A stretch of 33,816 bases of DNA from Bacteriovoracaceae bacterium (GTDB lineage Bacteria > Bdellovibrionota > Bacteriovoracia > Bacteriovoracales > Bacteriovoracaceae), in assembly GCA_003245675.1 (NCBI GenBank), contig QKCN01000013.1, positions 1 through 33,816 on the forward strand, given 5' to 3'. A program made the position numbers and the translations under genes. Shown here one piece after another: positions 1-6,764 of the stretch; within the stretch, counting starts at the first letter, position 1, and every line of letters begins with the position of its first letter. Below the pieces are notes generated by a model that saw only the letters and a program-made list of their open reading frames with translations, was not told the DNA's origin and did no database searches.

Positions 1-558
1 GTTGGAAAGGATATTTGAAAAAAGATCAGCTGCGCGCTGATAAATCAAAGCAGAGGTTTCCTTCTCAAGTGTCGCATAACCAAAAGTATCAAGGTAGTGG
101 GTATATTTTGAATACTCAGACTTCTTTAAATATTCAGGAAGATCCTTTAAAGAAAATATATGCTGCTGAGATTCTTCCCCCTTCCATTCATAAGAGAAGA
201 TTTCTCCTTTATAGGCATTACAAAGCCAAGCCCCTTGAACAATTCCTAAAAAATGGGGAACTTGAAAATGGTAAAAGGAATAATGAGCAATATCATGCCA
301 ATCAAAAACCTGGGCAATCCCTTCGGCCAAGCGAATTCCGGTATAAGAACCAGGTCCCGCAATTGTCACAACTCCTAAAAGGTCTTCTATCTTGAGTTTG
401 CTTTGTTCCAAGATTTCAAAAATACGTGCGTGAAGAACTCCCGCACCTTTGGTTTCCTCTGATTTCTCATAAGATAGCCATTTTTGATCTGCATGATTCC
501 AAAGACCAATGACCAAATAATGAGATGTATCTAAAAATAGATAGCAGTCTTTTTTCAA
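1..558 (-). CDS. tsaB: TsaB, tRNA t6A biosynthesis protein (3' end cut by window)
   Basis: TsaB is the ASKHA-fold partner of TsaD in the complex that makes N6-threonylcarbamoyladenosine at tRNA position 37. I translated the minus strand by hand from the left edge. The N-terminus contains LFLDTS (residues 7-12, like the family's LAIDTS) and, near residues 66-78, AGPGSYTGIRLAE, which matches the family's GPGSFTGLR signature. The start chosen is TTG at 558-556. It overlaps the rseP stop (TTGA) and is preceded by GGTGAGG at 5-nt spacing. The frame stays open to base 1, giving 186 codons of a usual 220-230, so only the C-terminal tail is missing. It is the last visible gene of the rpsB-to-rseP cluster. 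tsaC lies elsewhere in this window. Confidence 0.85.
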   Translation of the reverse strand, partial: MKKDCYLFLDTSHYLVIGLWNHADQKWLSYEKSEETKGAGVLHARIFEILEQSKLKIEDLLGVVTIAGPGSYTGIRLAEGIAQVFDWHDIAHYSFYHFQVPHFLGIVQGAWLCNAYKGEIFSYEWKGEESQQHIFSLKDLPEYLKKSEYSKYTHYLDTFGYATLEKETSALIYQRAADLFSNILSN

Positions 559-2132
559 AAAAGCCTCACCACATCATTAAATAGGGCCACAAAAATAAGC
601 AAAAAAAGCAAAGAAAGACCAAAGCGATGAGCGATTTCCAATTTTTTGCGAGAAAGAGGGCCTCGATTGATTAGCTCCAAAAACAAGAACATGATATGTC
701 CACCATCCAACACTGGAATAGGGAAAAGATTAATAATACCCAAATTAACCGAAATTAGGGCCATAATAGAAAAAAAGTACGACAAGCTAATATGAAAAGA
801 ATCCGCCGCGACCTTGCCAATCGCAATTGGGCCTCCAATATTTTTCAGCGAAGTTCTCGCTGTTACCAACTTCATAAAGCCTTGAAACGTTTTCCCCATA
901 ACCGTAAAGGTTCTCTCCACTCCTTGAATCATACTCTCCCAAAGGCTTAAAGCTGGGCGCATAACATATTCTGGTGCTAAAAATTCTGCAGAACTATAAA
1001 TGCCTACAATATAAACGTTCTTGTCCCCTTCCTTTGAAATATCGGGAATCAACTCATAAGATTTCAAAACGCCAGCACGAAGCATTTCTAATTTAATTGG
1101 CTTTTCATTTTTATTTTCTTGAACCTTTTCTCTTAAATCAGAAAAGCGAAAAACTTTTTGGCCATTCACACTAGAGATAATATCCCCCTGCTTAATCCCT
1201 AAGCGATCGGCAGGTGCCCCCATAACAATAGATTGGACAACAAGGTCGAGAGGATAAAATTTATTTTGGTGCAAAAAAGCAACAGCGTCGGTCTTGCCGT
1301 CCCAGAGAATCTCCTTCACCTTCTCATAATCAAAGACATAGCCTCCTACGGCTTTTTCTTCTGTCGAAGGTTTGGCGGGATAAAGATAAAAAGTTTGAGC
1401 CTGATTCCCTTCGAAGATTCGATCAAGTGACTGCTGGGACGAAATGTCCTTAGGCCTTACAGAAATACCAAACTTATTTCCGTCAAGATCCACAATAATA
1501 GGAACACGAAAAAAACGAGGCAAAGAAGCAAAGCGTTCGATGAAAGAATTAAAGGGTTCATCAAGCTTAACTGCAATGATCTTTCCATCGCGCTCAACTT
1601 CAAGCTCTTTAACTTGCGAACCTTCGAGATCCACTCCCACATCAGTTAAACTAAAAACATCATGTGAGTTTATTTTTTTTAGAACATCTCCGGAGCGAAT
1701 TCCTTGCTCATAAAAATAACTAGACTCAGCAATAAGTCCAAAATTTAAAGCTGGAACTTTTTCACCATTAGCAAAAAGCAAAAAATAAAGAAAAAAGGAG
1801 AAGATGATATTAGATAAAGGTCCACCAAACACAATCCAAAAACGGGCCCATTTACTTTTATGTAAATAAGAGTCGCGCTTATCCTCTTCCGACATCTCAT
1901 CATCGCTAAAAGGATCATCGCCAAACATTTTGACATAACCACCAAGCGGGATAACTGAAAGAGCATATTCCGTTGCGCCTTTTTTCCATTTCAAAATTTT
2001 GGGACCAAAGCCAATTGAAAAGGTTTCAACCCGAACACCGAACAAGCGTGCAAAAAAGAAATGTCCTAATTCGTGAACAAAAACAATAGGACAAAGAAAA
2101 AGAACAAATATCAATATTTTCTCAATTAACAT
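555..2132 (-). CDS. rseP: RseP-type site-2 zinc metalloprotease
   Basis: This is an inner-membrane intramembrane protease (S2P family, M50) that cleaves anti-sigma factors and signal-peptide remnants. Visible features are the zinc motif HELGH at residues 20-24 in the first membrane helix, GGYVKMFG near residue 64, and a PDZ domain around 125-190. A second PDZ spans about 296-370 (APADRLGIKQGD), and the conserved PVLDGGH lies near residue 476 before the last helix. The protein has 525 residues against about 450 in E. coli. The extra length sits between the PDZ domains (about 190-295). The ATG at 2132 has GGGGAA just upstream, lies 1 nt after the cdsA stop, and the gene overlaps tsaB by 4 nt, so translation is probably coupled. 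Confidence 0.95.
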   Translation of the reverse strand: MLIEKILIFVLFLCPIVFVHELGHFFFARLFGVRVETFSIGFGPKILKWKKGATEYALSVIPLGGYVKMFGDDPFSDDEMSEEDKRDSYLHKSKWARFWIVFGGPLSNIIFSFFLYFLLFANGEKVPALNFGLIAESSYFYEQGIRSGDVLKKINSHDVFSLTDVGVDLEGSQVKELEVERDGKIIAVKLDEPFNSFIERFASLPRFFRVPIIVDLDGNKFGISVRPKDISSQQSLDRIFEGNQAQTFYLYPAKPSTEEKAVGGYVFDYEKVKEILWDGKTDAVAFLHQNKFYPLDLVVQSIVMGAPADRLGIKQGDIISSVNGQKVFRFSDLREKVQENKNEKPIKLEMLRAGVLKSYELIPDISKEGDKNVYIVGIYSSAEFLAPEYVMRPALSLWESMIQGVERTFTVMGKTFQGFMKLVTARTSLKNIGGPIAIGKVAADSFHISLSYFFSIMALISVNLGIINLFPIPVLDGGHIMFLFLELINRGPLSRKKLEIAHRFGLSLLFLLIFVALFNDVVRLF

Positions 2133-2133
2133 T

Positions 2134-2976
2134 TTATTTCCCCATGAAGGCTAAAACACCAAAAACATAAAAAGGAATGACAAAAAGTAGAGCATCTAAA
2201 CGATCATAAACTCCGCCATGTCCAGGAATAATACGAGAACTATCTTTAATCTCATAAAGACGCTTCAGTTTTGACTGAGCAAGATCTCCAAACTGAGATA
2301 GAATTGCTAAAAGAGCAAAGAAAAGACTAAAGGAAAGACTAATTTCCCCAAAAAACAACCACCAGCACAGAGTAGAAAGCAAGGTAGAAACAACCAGTCC
2401 CCCAACAGCACCTTCAACAGTTTTATTAGGGCTAACTGCTGGCCAAAGTTTATTTTTGCCAAACTTTCGGCCAAAAAACCAAGCCGCAGTATCAACCGAA
2501 AAAACAAGAATCATAATGAAAACAATTAACTTGCGCCATTCGGGTAAATGAAACAGAACTGAAAAAGGGGCCAATAAACACAAGACCAAAAGGGCAGAAA
2601 GGAAACTATAGCGTCGAACCAACTCCCCTTTTAAAACAGAAAAACTCATCGTTGAAAAAAGAAAAAATAGAAGAGCAAGATCAGCAACGATTCCAATATT
2701 TACAAATACATCAAACCACAACTGGGGTTGCTCCAAAAAATTAAAAAACAAGAAAGGAACAACAAACACAGCTTGAGTTAAAAAGTATTTCCAATTCCAG
2801 CGCGGTAACTTGAAGAAATGAATTTCAATTTCATCAACAATGAGTGCTCCAATAATCGCAAGAAAAAAAAGACATGGATTTTTCCCTATCACAGAGAATA
2901 AAACAACAATAAGAACAAGAGCAAAAGAAGAGATTATCCTTACTCCGGTATTTCCAAGCTGACTAAGTCCTGACAT
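2134..2976 (-). CDS. cdsA: Phosphatidate cytidylyltransferase CdsA
   Basis: CdsA makes CDP-diacylglycerol from phosphatidate and CTP, the branch point of phospholipid synthesis, in the inner membrane. The protein (280 residues) is a string of hydrophobic helices. It carries the full family signature near the C-terminus, about residues 234-262: SKLKRLYEIKDSSRIIPGHG followed by GVYDRLD. A second conserved patch is SPNKTVEGAVGG. It overlaps uppS by 14 nt at its start and is separated from rseP by 1 nt. In many bacteria dxr lies between cdsA and rseP; it is not present here. Confidence 0.95.
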   Translation of the reverse strand: MSGLSQLGNTGVRIISSFALVLIVVLFSVIGKNPCLFFLAIIGALIVDEIEIHFFKLPRWNWKYFLTQAVFVVPFLFFNFLEQPQLWFDVFVNIGIVADLALLFFLFSTMSFSVLKGELVRRYSFLSALLVLCLLAPFSVLFHLPEWRKLIVFIMILVFSVDTAAWFFGRKFGKNKLWPAVSPNKTVEGAVGGLVVSTLLSTLCWWLFFGEISLSFSLFFALLAILSQFGDLAQSKLKRLYEIKDSSRIIPGHGGVYDRLDALLFVIPFYVFGVLAFMGK

Positions 2977-3694
2977 GTTCCTTCCCCTCGCTCAGTGCCC
3001 CAAAACGCCTTTCTCTGGTTGACACCTTTCTCAAAATATTTTCAAGTAATTGCTCATCAAAATCTGGCCATTTCATATCGGTGAACCAAAGCTCGGCATA
3101 GGCCAATTGCCATAATAAAAAATTAGAAACCCGTCCATCGCCCCCTGTTCTGATTAAAAGATCAAGATTGGCATGTTCCGGACAATCTAAAAAAGAAGAA
3201 AAACCCTCTTCCGTTAGTTTTGTCACACCTGCCGCTTGCGCACGTTCAAATGCACGAAGTAGCTCATCTCTTCCACCATAAGAAATGGCCAAATTCAAAA
3301 TCATTCCTGTATGGTGAGCTGACTCCTCTTCTAAAGACTTCACTTTGAGCAAAGCCTTCTCGGGAAGCTGCCTATTTCCAATTACGCGAAAGCGAATATT
3401 ATTCTTCAGAACTTTTTCTCGCTCATCTGCGACAAATTTTTCAAGTAAACGAAACAAAAGAGAAACTTCGAACTCTGGTCTCTTCCAATTTTCGGTAGAA
3501 AAGGCGTAAAGGGTTAAGCTCTTCAGACCAAGACGACTAGCGTGTTCTGTTATACGCGAAGCAATTTTGGCTCCTCGCACATGCCCCCAAACGCGAGGTC
3601 TATGTCGTGTTTGGGCCCAACGGCCATTGCCATCCATAATAATGGCAAGATGCTTAATCCCTTCATCTGGAGAAGGAGCTTCTCTCTCTTTCAT
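2963..3694 (-). CDS. uppS: Isoprenyl transferase (undecaprenyl diphosphate synthase)
   Basis: This is a cis-prenyltransferase that builds the C55 lipid carrier for peptidoglycan and O-antigen. The protein has 243 residues. The catalytic aspartate is D21 in IIMDGNGRWA, followed by the diphosphate-binding arginines. Further motifs are NLAISYGGRDEL and, near residue 180, RTGGDGRVSNFLLWQLAY then F..MKWPDF. The usual RTSGE is RTGGD here, a conservative variant. The ATG shares one base with the frr stop (TAATG), consistent with translational coupling. Confidence 0.95.
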   Translation of the reverse strand: MKEREAPSPDEGIKHLAIIMDGNGRWAQTRHRPRVWGHVRGAKIASRITEHASRLGLKSLTLYAFSTENWKRPEFEVSLLFRLLEKFVADEREKVLKNNIRFRVIGNRQLPEKALLKVKSLEEESAHHTGMILNLAISYGGRDELLRAFERAQAAGVTKLTEEGFSSFLDCPEHANLDLLIRTGGDGRVSNFLLWQLAYAELWFTDMKWPDFDEQLLENILRKVSTRERRFGALSEGKEHVRT

Positions 3695-4251
3695 TATACT
3701 GTCATTACTTCTTTTTCTTTATCCGCGGCAATGCCATCGACCTTCGTGATATAATTATCAGTGATTTTTTGAATCTCTGCTTGAAATTTCTTAGAATCAT
3801 CTTCTGAAATTTCCTTATCTTTCTCTGATTTTTTTACAATTTCGTTTTGATCACGACGAATGTTGCGAATAGCAATTTTGGCATCTTCTGTGATTTTCTT
3901 CACATCTTTAACAATTTGCTTTCTTTTTTCCTCTGTCAATGCAGGAAAAGGAATGCGAACAACATTTCCATCGTTCATAGGAGTCACACCAATATTGGCA
4001 TTCAAAATAGCTTTCTCAATCGCGGCAATTTGAGTTTTGTCAAAAGGATGAATCTGCAACAAGCGAGCTTCAGGAGTACTAATTTGTCCAACTTGGTTTA
4101 AAGGGGTTGGCGATCCATAATAATCAATAGTGATGCCATCAAGGGCGCTTGCAGAAGCTCTTCCTGTTCTAACTCTGGCCAATGCATTTTTAAAACTAGC
4201 AATTGCTTTGTCCATTTTCTCATTTGCTTCATTCTTTACCTGATCCAACAT
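3694..4251 (-). CDS. frr: Ribosome recycling factor
   Basis: RRF splits post-termination ribosomes together with EF-G. The length of 185 residues is exactly typical. Recognisable segments are RVRTGRASASALDGI near residues 26-40, YYGSPTPLNQVGQIS, and IPFPALTEEKRKQIVK. The ATG at 4251 has a near-consensus AGGAGG about 8 nt upstream. It lies between pyrH and uppS in the conserved cluster order. Confidence 0.97.
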   Translation of the reverse strand: MLDQVKNEANEKMDKAIASFKNALARVRTGRASASALDGITIDYYGSPTPLNQVGQISTPEARLLQIHPFDKTQIAAIEKAILNANIGVTPMNDGNVVRIPFPALTEEKRKQIVKDVKKITEDAKIAIRNIRRDQNEIVKKSEKDKEISEDDSKKFQAEIQKITDNYITKVDGIAADKEKEVMTV

Positions 4252-4274
4252 ATATCTATCCTCCTAAAAATTTT

Positions 4275-4979
4275 TTAAGAAACAACAGTTCCAACATCTT
4301 GTCCTTCAACCACTTTTCTAATATTGCCATGGTTGAACATATTAAAAACAATTATATCTAATTTATTTTCCATACAAAGAGTTACAGCGGAAATATCCAT
4401 GACCTTTAATCCCTGGCTAATCACATCCATAAAACTCAATCTATCATATTTTTTTGCATCTTTATTTATTGCGGGGTCTGAATCATAAACACCATCAACC
4501 TTAGTTGCTTTAAAGACCCCTTGAGCACCAATTTCATTAGCGCGCAAAGCGGCAGCAGTATCAGTGGTAAAGAAAGGATTTCCTGTTCCTGCTGCAAAAA
4601 TAACAACACGCCCTTTTTCAAGATGGCGAATAGCTCGTCGTCTAATATAGGGTTCGGCAATTCCATTCATTGCAATCGCACTTTGGACTCGGGTTGAAAC
4701 ACCTTTTCTTTCAAGTGCATCTTGAAGCGCAAGAGAGTTTATAACAGTGGCAAGCATTCCCATATAATCAGAAGAAGCTCTGTCCATTCCTTTGGTTGCA
4801 CCAGCAACACCGCGGTGGATATTTCCACCACCAATAACGATACCTACTTCCAATCCGCTTTTTACCAAATCAGCAATTTCGCCTGCAACTTGATTTAAAA
4901 TTTCATCATTAATTCCGTGCCCCTGCTCTCGGGCCAAAGCTTCACCAGATAGTTTAAGCAGAATTCTTTTGTATTTCAT
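4275..4979 (-). CDS. pyrH: UMP kinase PyrH
   Basis: This is a hexameric bacterial UMP kinase of the amino-acid kinase fold, forming UDP in pyrimidine synthesis. The protein has 234 residues. Motifs are [12 protein letters not shown] at the N-terminus, [12 protein letters not shown] near residue 50, [17 protein letters not shown] near residue 135 and the C-terminal Val/Ser-rich end. The ATG at 4979 is preceded by GGGAG at 7-nt spacing. A strong terminator separates it from tsf, so expression with the downstream genes may depend on read-through or its own promoter. Confidence 0.97.
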   Translation of the reverse strand: MKYKRILLKLSGEALAREQGHGINDEILNQVAGEIADLVKSGLEVGIVIGGGNIHRGVAGATKGMDRASSDYMGMLATVINSLALQDALERKGVSTRVQSAIAMNGIAEPYIRRRAIRHLEKGRVVIFAAGTGNPFFTTDTAAALRANEIGAQGVFKATKVDGVYDSDPAINKDAKKYDRLSFMDVISQGLKVMDISAVTLCMENKLDIIVFNMFNHGNIRKVVEGQDVGTVVS

Positions 4980-5019
4980 TCATTTTCTCCCAATTCTAGC
5001 AACGGCACATTTGTGATGT

Positions 5020-5047
5020 AAAAAAAGGGGGCTTCAAAGCCCCCTTT
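5020..5047 (-). terminator. Rho-independent terminator after tsf
   Basis: On the minus strand an 11-base arm AAAGGGGGCTT pairs with AAGCCCCCTTT and is followed by seven T. It begins 3 nt after the tsf stop, so it should end most rpsB-tsf transcripts before pyrH. Confidence 0.85.
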
Positions 5048-5050
5048 GTT

Positions 5051-5698
5051 TTATTTGGTCGTAAGCTTTGCAACTTCATCAGCAAGATTGTCTTGCTTCT
5101 TCTCAATACCTTCGCCCAAGTTGAACTTGGCAAAACGACGGATTGAAATTTTCTCTCCAATTTTGAGAGTTAGTTCATTAACAAGATCACTAATTGTTTT
5201 ATCAGGATCTTTAACAAACTTTTGATTCAACAAGCAAACTTCTTGAGCAAGCTTAGCAATTTTCCCTTTAACAATATTTGGGATCATTGCGTCAGGCTTA
5301 CCTTGCTCCTTCAATTGAGCAGCATAGATTTCAGCTTCTTTATTAACAAAATTTTGATCCATTTCACTTTCTTGAACAAAGCGAGGATCAGCAGCACAAA
5401 TATGCATCGCTACATCTTTTGCAAAAGTTTTGAAATCATCATTTTTAGCAACAAAATCAGTTTCACAGTTGATCTCAACCATAACACCAATTTTTCCACC
5501 ATGAACGTATGATTCAATGATACCTTCTGCAGCAATACGTCCTTGCTTCTTATTAGCAGCAGCAAGACCTTTCTTACGAAGATAATCAACTGCTGCATCA
5601 TAATTGCCATTACATTCCGTTAATGCTTTTTTGCAGTCCATCATACCAACACTAGTTTCTTCTCTTAATCTTTTTACATCAGCAGCTGTAAAACTCAT
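5051..5698 (-). CDS. tsf: Elongation factor Ts
   Basis: EF-Ts is the nucleotide exchange factor for EF-Tu. The N-terminal UBA-like domain reads VKRLREETSVGMMDCKKALT, and the core motif ETDFVAKNDDF is near residue 80. With 215 residues it is the short form (E. coli has about 280), lacking much of the second core subdomain as in many non-gamma lineages. Its start has AAAGGATAT upstream. It is flanked by a hairpin after rpsB and a terminator of its own. Confidence 0.97.
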   Translation of the reverse strand: MSFTAADVKRLREETSVGMMDCKKALTECNGNYDAAVDYLRKKGLAAANKKQGRIAAEGIIESYVHGGKIGVMVEINCETDFVAKNDDFKTFAKDVAMHICAADPRFVQESEMDQNFVNKEAEIYAAQLKEQGKPDAMIPNIVKGKIAKLAQEVCLLNQKFVKDPDKTISDLVNELTLKIGEKISIRRFAKFNLGEGIEKKQDNLADEVAKLTTK

Positions 5699-5733
5699 TT
5701 CTTATATCCTTTTCTATTTCTATTCATAGTAAC

Positions 5734-5766
5734 TGAAAAAGTGGAAAAGCCTTATTAGGCTTTTCC
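5734..5766 (-). terminator. Hairpin/attenuator between rpsB and tsf
   Basis: A perfect 9-bp stem GGAAAAGCC/GGCTTTTCC with a 6-nt loop is followed on the minus strand by AC and five T. The short interrupted T-tract suggests partial termination, allowing some read-through into tsf. The same stem recurs after asnS. Confidence 0.6.
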
Positions 5767-5776
5767 GTTTTTATTC

Positions 5777-6571
5777 TTACGCTTCTTCTTCTTCTTCTTT
5801 CAAATCGATATCATTCTCATATTTTTGAATGATTTCTTTTTCCAAGGCAGAATCTCTTAGTTCTGAATCAGGTGCATCGCGAACGATTTTGCTTGAACCT
5901 TCAGAAACAGCATTAGAGAAATAGTCAACGAAAAGACTGATGGATTTGATTGCATCATCGTTCCCTGGAACAACAAAATCAATTCCTTCTGGATCACAGT
6001 TTGTATCAGTAATCGCGACAACAGGAATTCCAAGAACATTGGCTTCTTTTACGGCAATTCTTTCATTGTTAGGATCGATAAGGAAAATGGCGCCAGGAAC
6101 CTTCTTCATATTCTTGATACCACCAAGGTTTTTTTCAAGCTTGATAACATCTTTTTCAACTTTTGATTGCTCTTTTTTAGTAAGAAGACTGAAATCACCA
6201 CTTTCTTTCATCTTTTCAACTTTGCGAAGTTTATCAATAGAAAGACCAATAGTTTTAAAATTAGTAAGCATACCGCCTAGCCAACGGTGAGTTACATAGT
6301 AAGCACCACAAGCTTCTGCAGCTTTTTTTACAGTTTCTGATGCTTGTCTCTTAGTTCCTACGAAAAGAATAGGACGACCTTGAGATGCAGTTTTTTTCAT
6401 GAAATCATATGCTTTTTGGGCCATAGGAATTGTTTGAGCAAGATCGATAATGTAGATCCCATTCTTCTCCCCATAAACATACTTTTTCATTTTTGGATTC
6501 CAGCGATGTGTTTGGTGACCAAAATGTACACCCGCTGATAACAAGTCTTTTAATTCAAGACGATTCGACAT
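5777..6571 (-). CDS. rpsB: 30S ribosomal protein S2
   Basis: S2 is a structural protein of the small subunit. The protein has 264 residues. Family motifs are LLSAGVHFGHQTHRWNPKM near residue 10, RPILFVGTKRQA, and RWLGGMLTNFKT. The C-terminal half has PVVAITDTNCDPEGIDFVVP and NDDAIKSI. It ends in a run of glutamates. The ATG has AAAGGAGTTATCT upstream. It is the first gene of the cluster, with a leader of about 130 nt. Confidence 0.98.
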   Translation of the reverse strand: MSNRLELKDLLSAGVHFGHQTHRWNPKMKKYVYGEKNGIYIIDLAQTIPMAQKAYDFMKKTASQGRPILFVGTKRQASETVKKAAEACGAYYVTHRWLGGMLTNFKTIGLSIDKLRKVEKMKESGDFSLLTKKEQSKVEKDVIKLEKNLGGIKNMKKVPGAIFLIDPNNERIAVKEANVLGIPVVAITDTNCDPEGIDFVVPGNDDAIKSISLFVDYFSNAVSEGSSKIVRDAPDSELRDSALEKEIIQKYENDIDLKEEEEEA

Positions 6572-6609
6572 AGATAACTCCTTTGATGGTTAATCAATCA
6601 CTTTCCTAG

Positions 6610-6629
6610 CTCACTCGGTATTGAGTGAG
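6610..6629 (-). promoter_or_regulatory. Hairpin in rpsB leader
   Basis: A perfect 7-bp inverted repeat, CTCACTC/GAGTGAG with a 6-nt loop, lies about 40 nt before the rpsB start on the transcribed strand. It could be part of an autoregulatory S2 leader, but I cannot match it to a known leader family. Confidence 0.3.
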
Positions 6630-6707
6630 ACCATCACACTAAAAGCGAATGAATTTCCAAATTTCAACTTTGGACAGATTCAACTTATTTGTGCAAAACA
6701 GCACCAC

Positions 6708-6736
6708 AAATTAACACAAAAGCACCTTTGATTCAA
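6708..6736 (-). promoter_or_regulatory. Candidate promoter of rpsB-tsf
   Basis: TTGAAT (6736-6731), 17-nt spacer, TAATTT (6713-6708) on the minus strand, in the only sizeable gap upstream of rpsB. It would give a leader of about 130 nt containing the hairpin at 6610-6629. Confidence 0.4.
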
Positions 6737-6764
6737 GGGAGATAGCGCGGATTTTCAATTGTTT

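Noticed and set aside
15-395. 126-codon plus-strand open frame at the left edge
   Set aside because: It is antisense to the clearly recognisable tsaB; the translation is low in hydrophobic core residues and shows no motif.
4993-5022. TTTACA-18-TAGAAT as pyrH promoter
   Set aside because: The predicted transcription start would fall on the pyrH Shine-Dalgarno sequence, so I did not list it as a feature.
5940-6290. 116-codon plus-strand open frame
   Set aside because: Antisense to rpsB, with Ser/Thr/Pro-biased composition typical of an antisense reading of a ribosomal protein gene.
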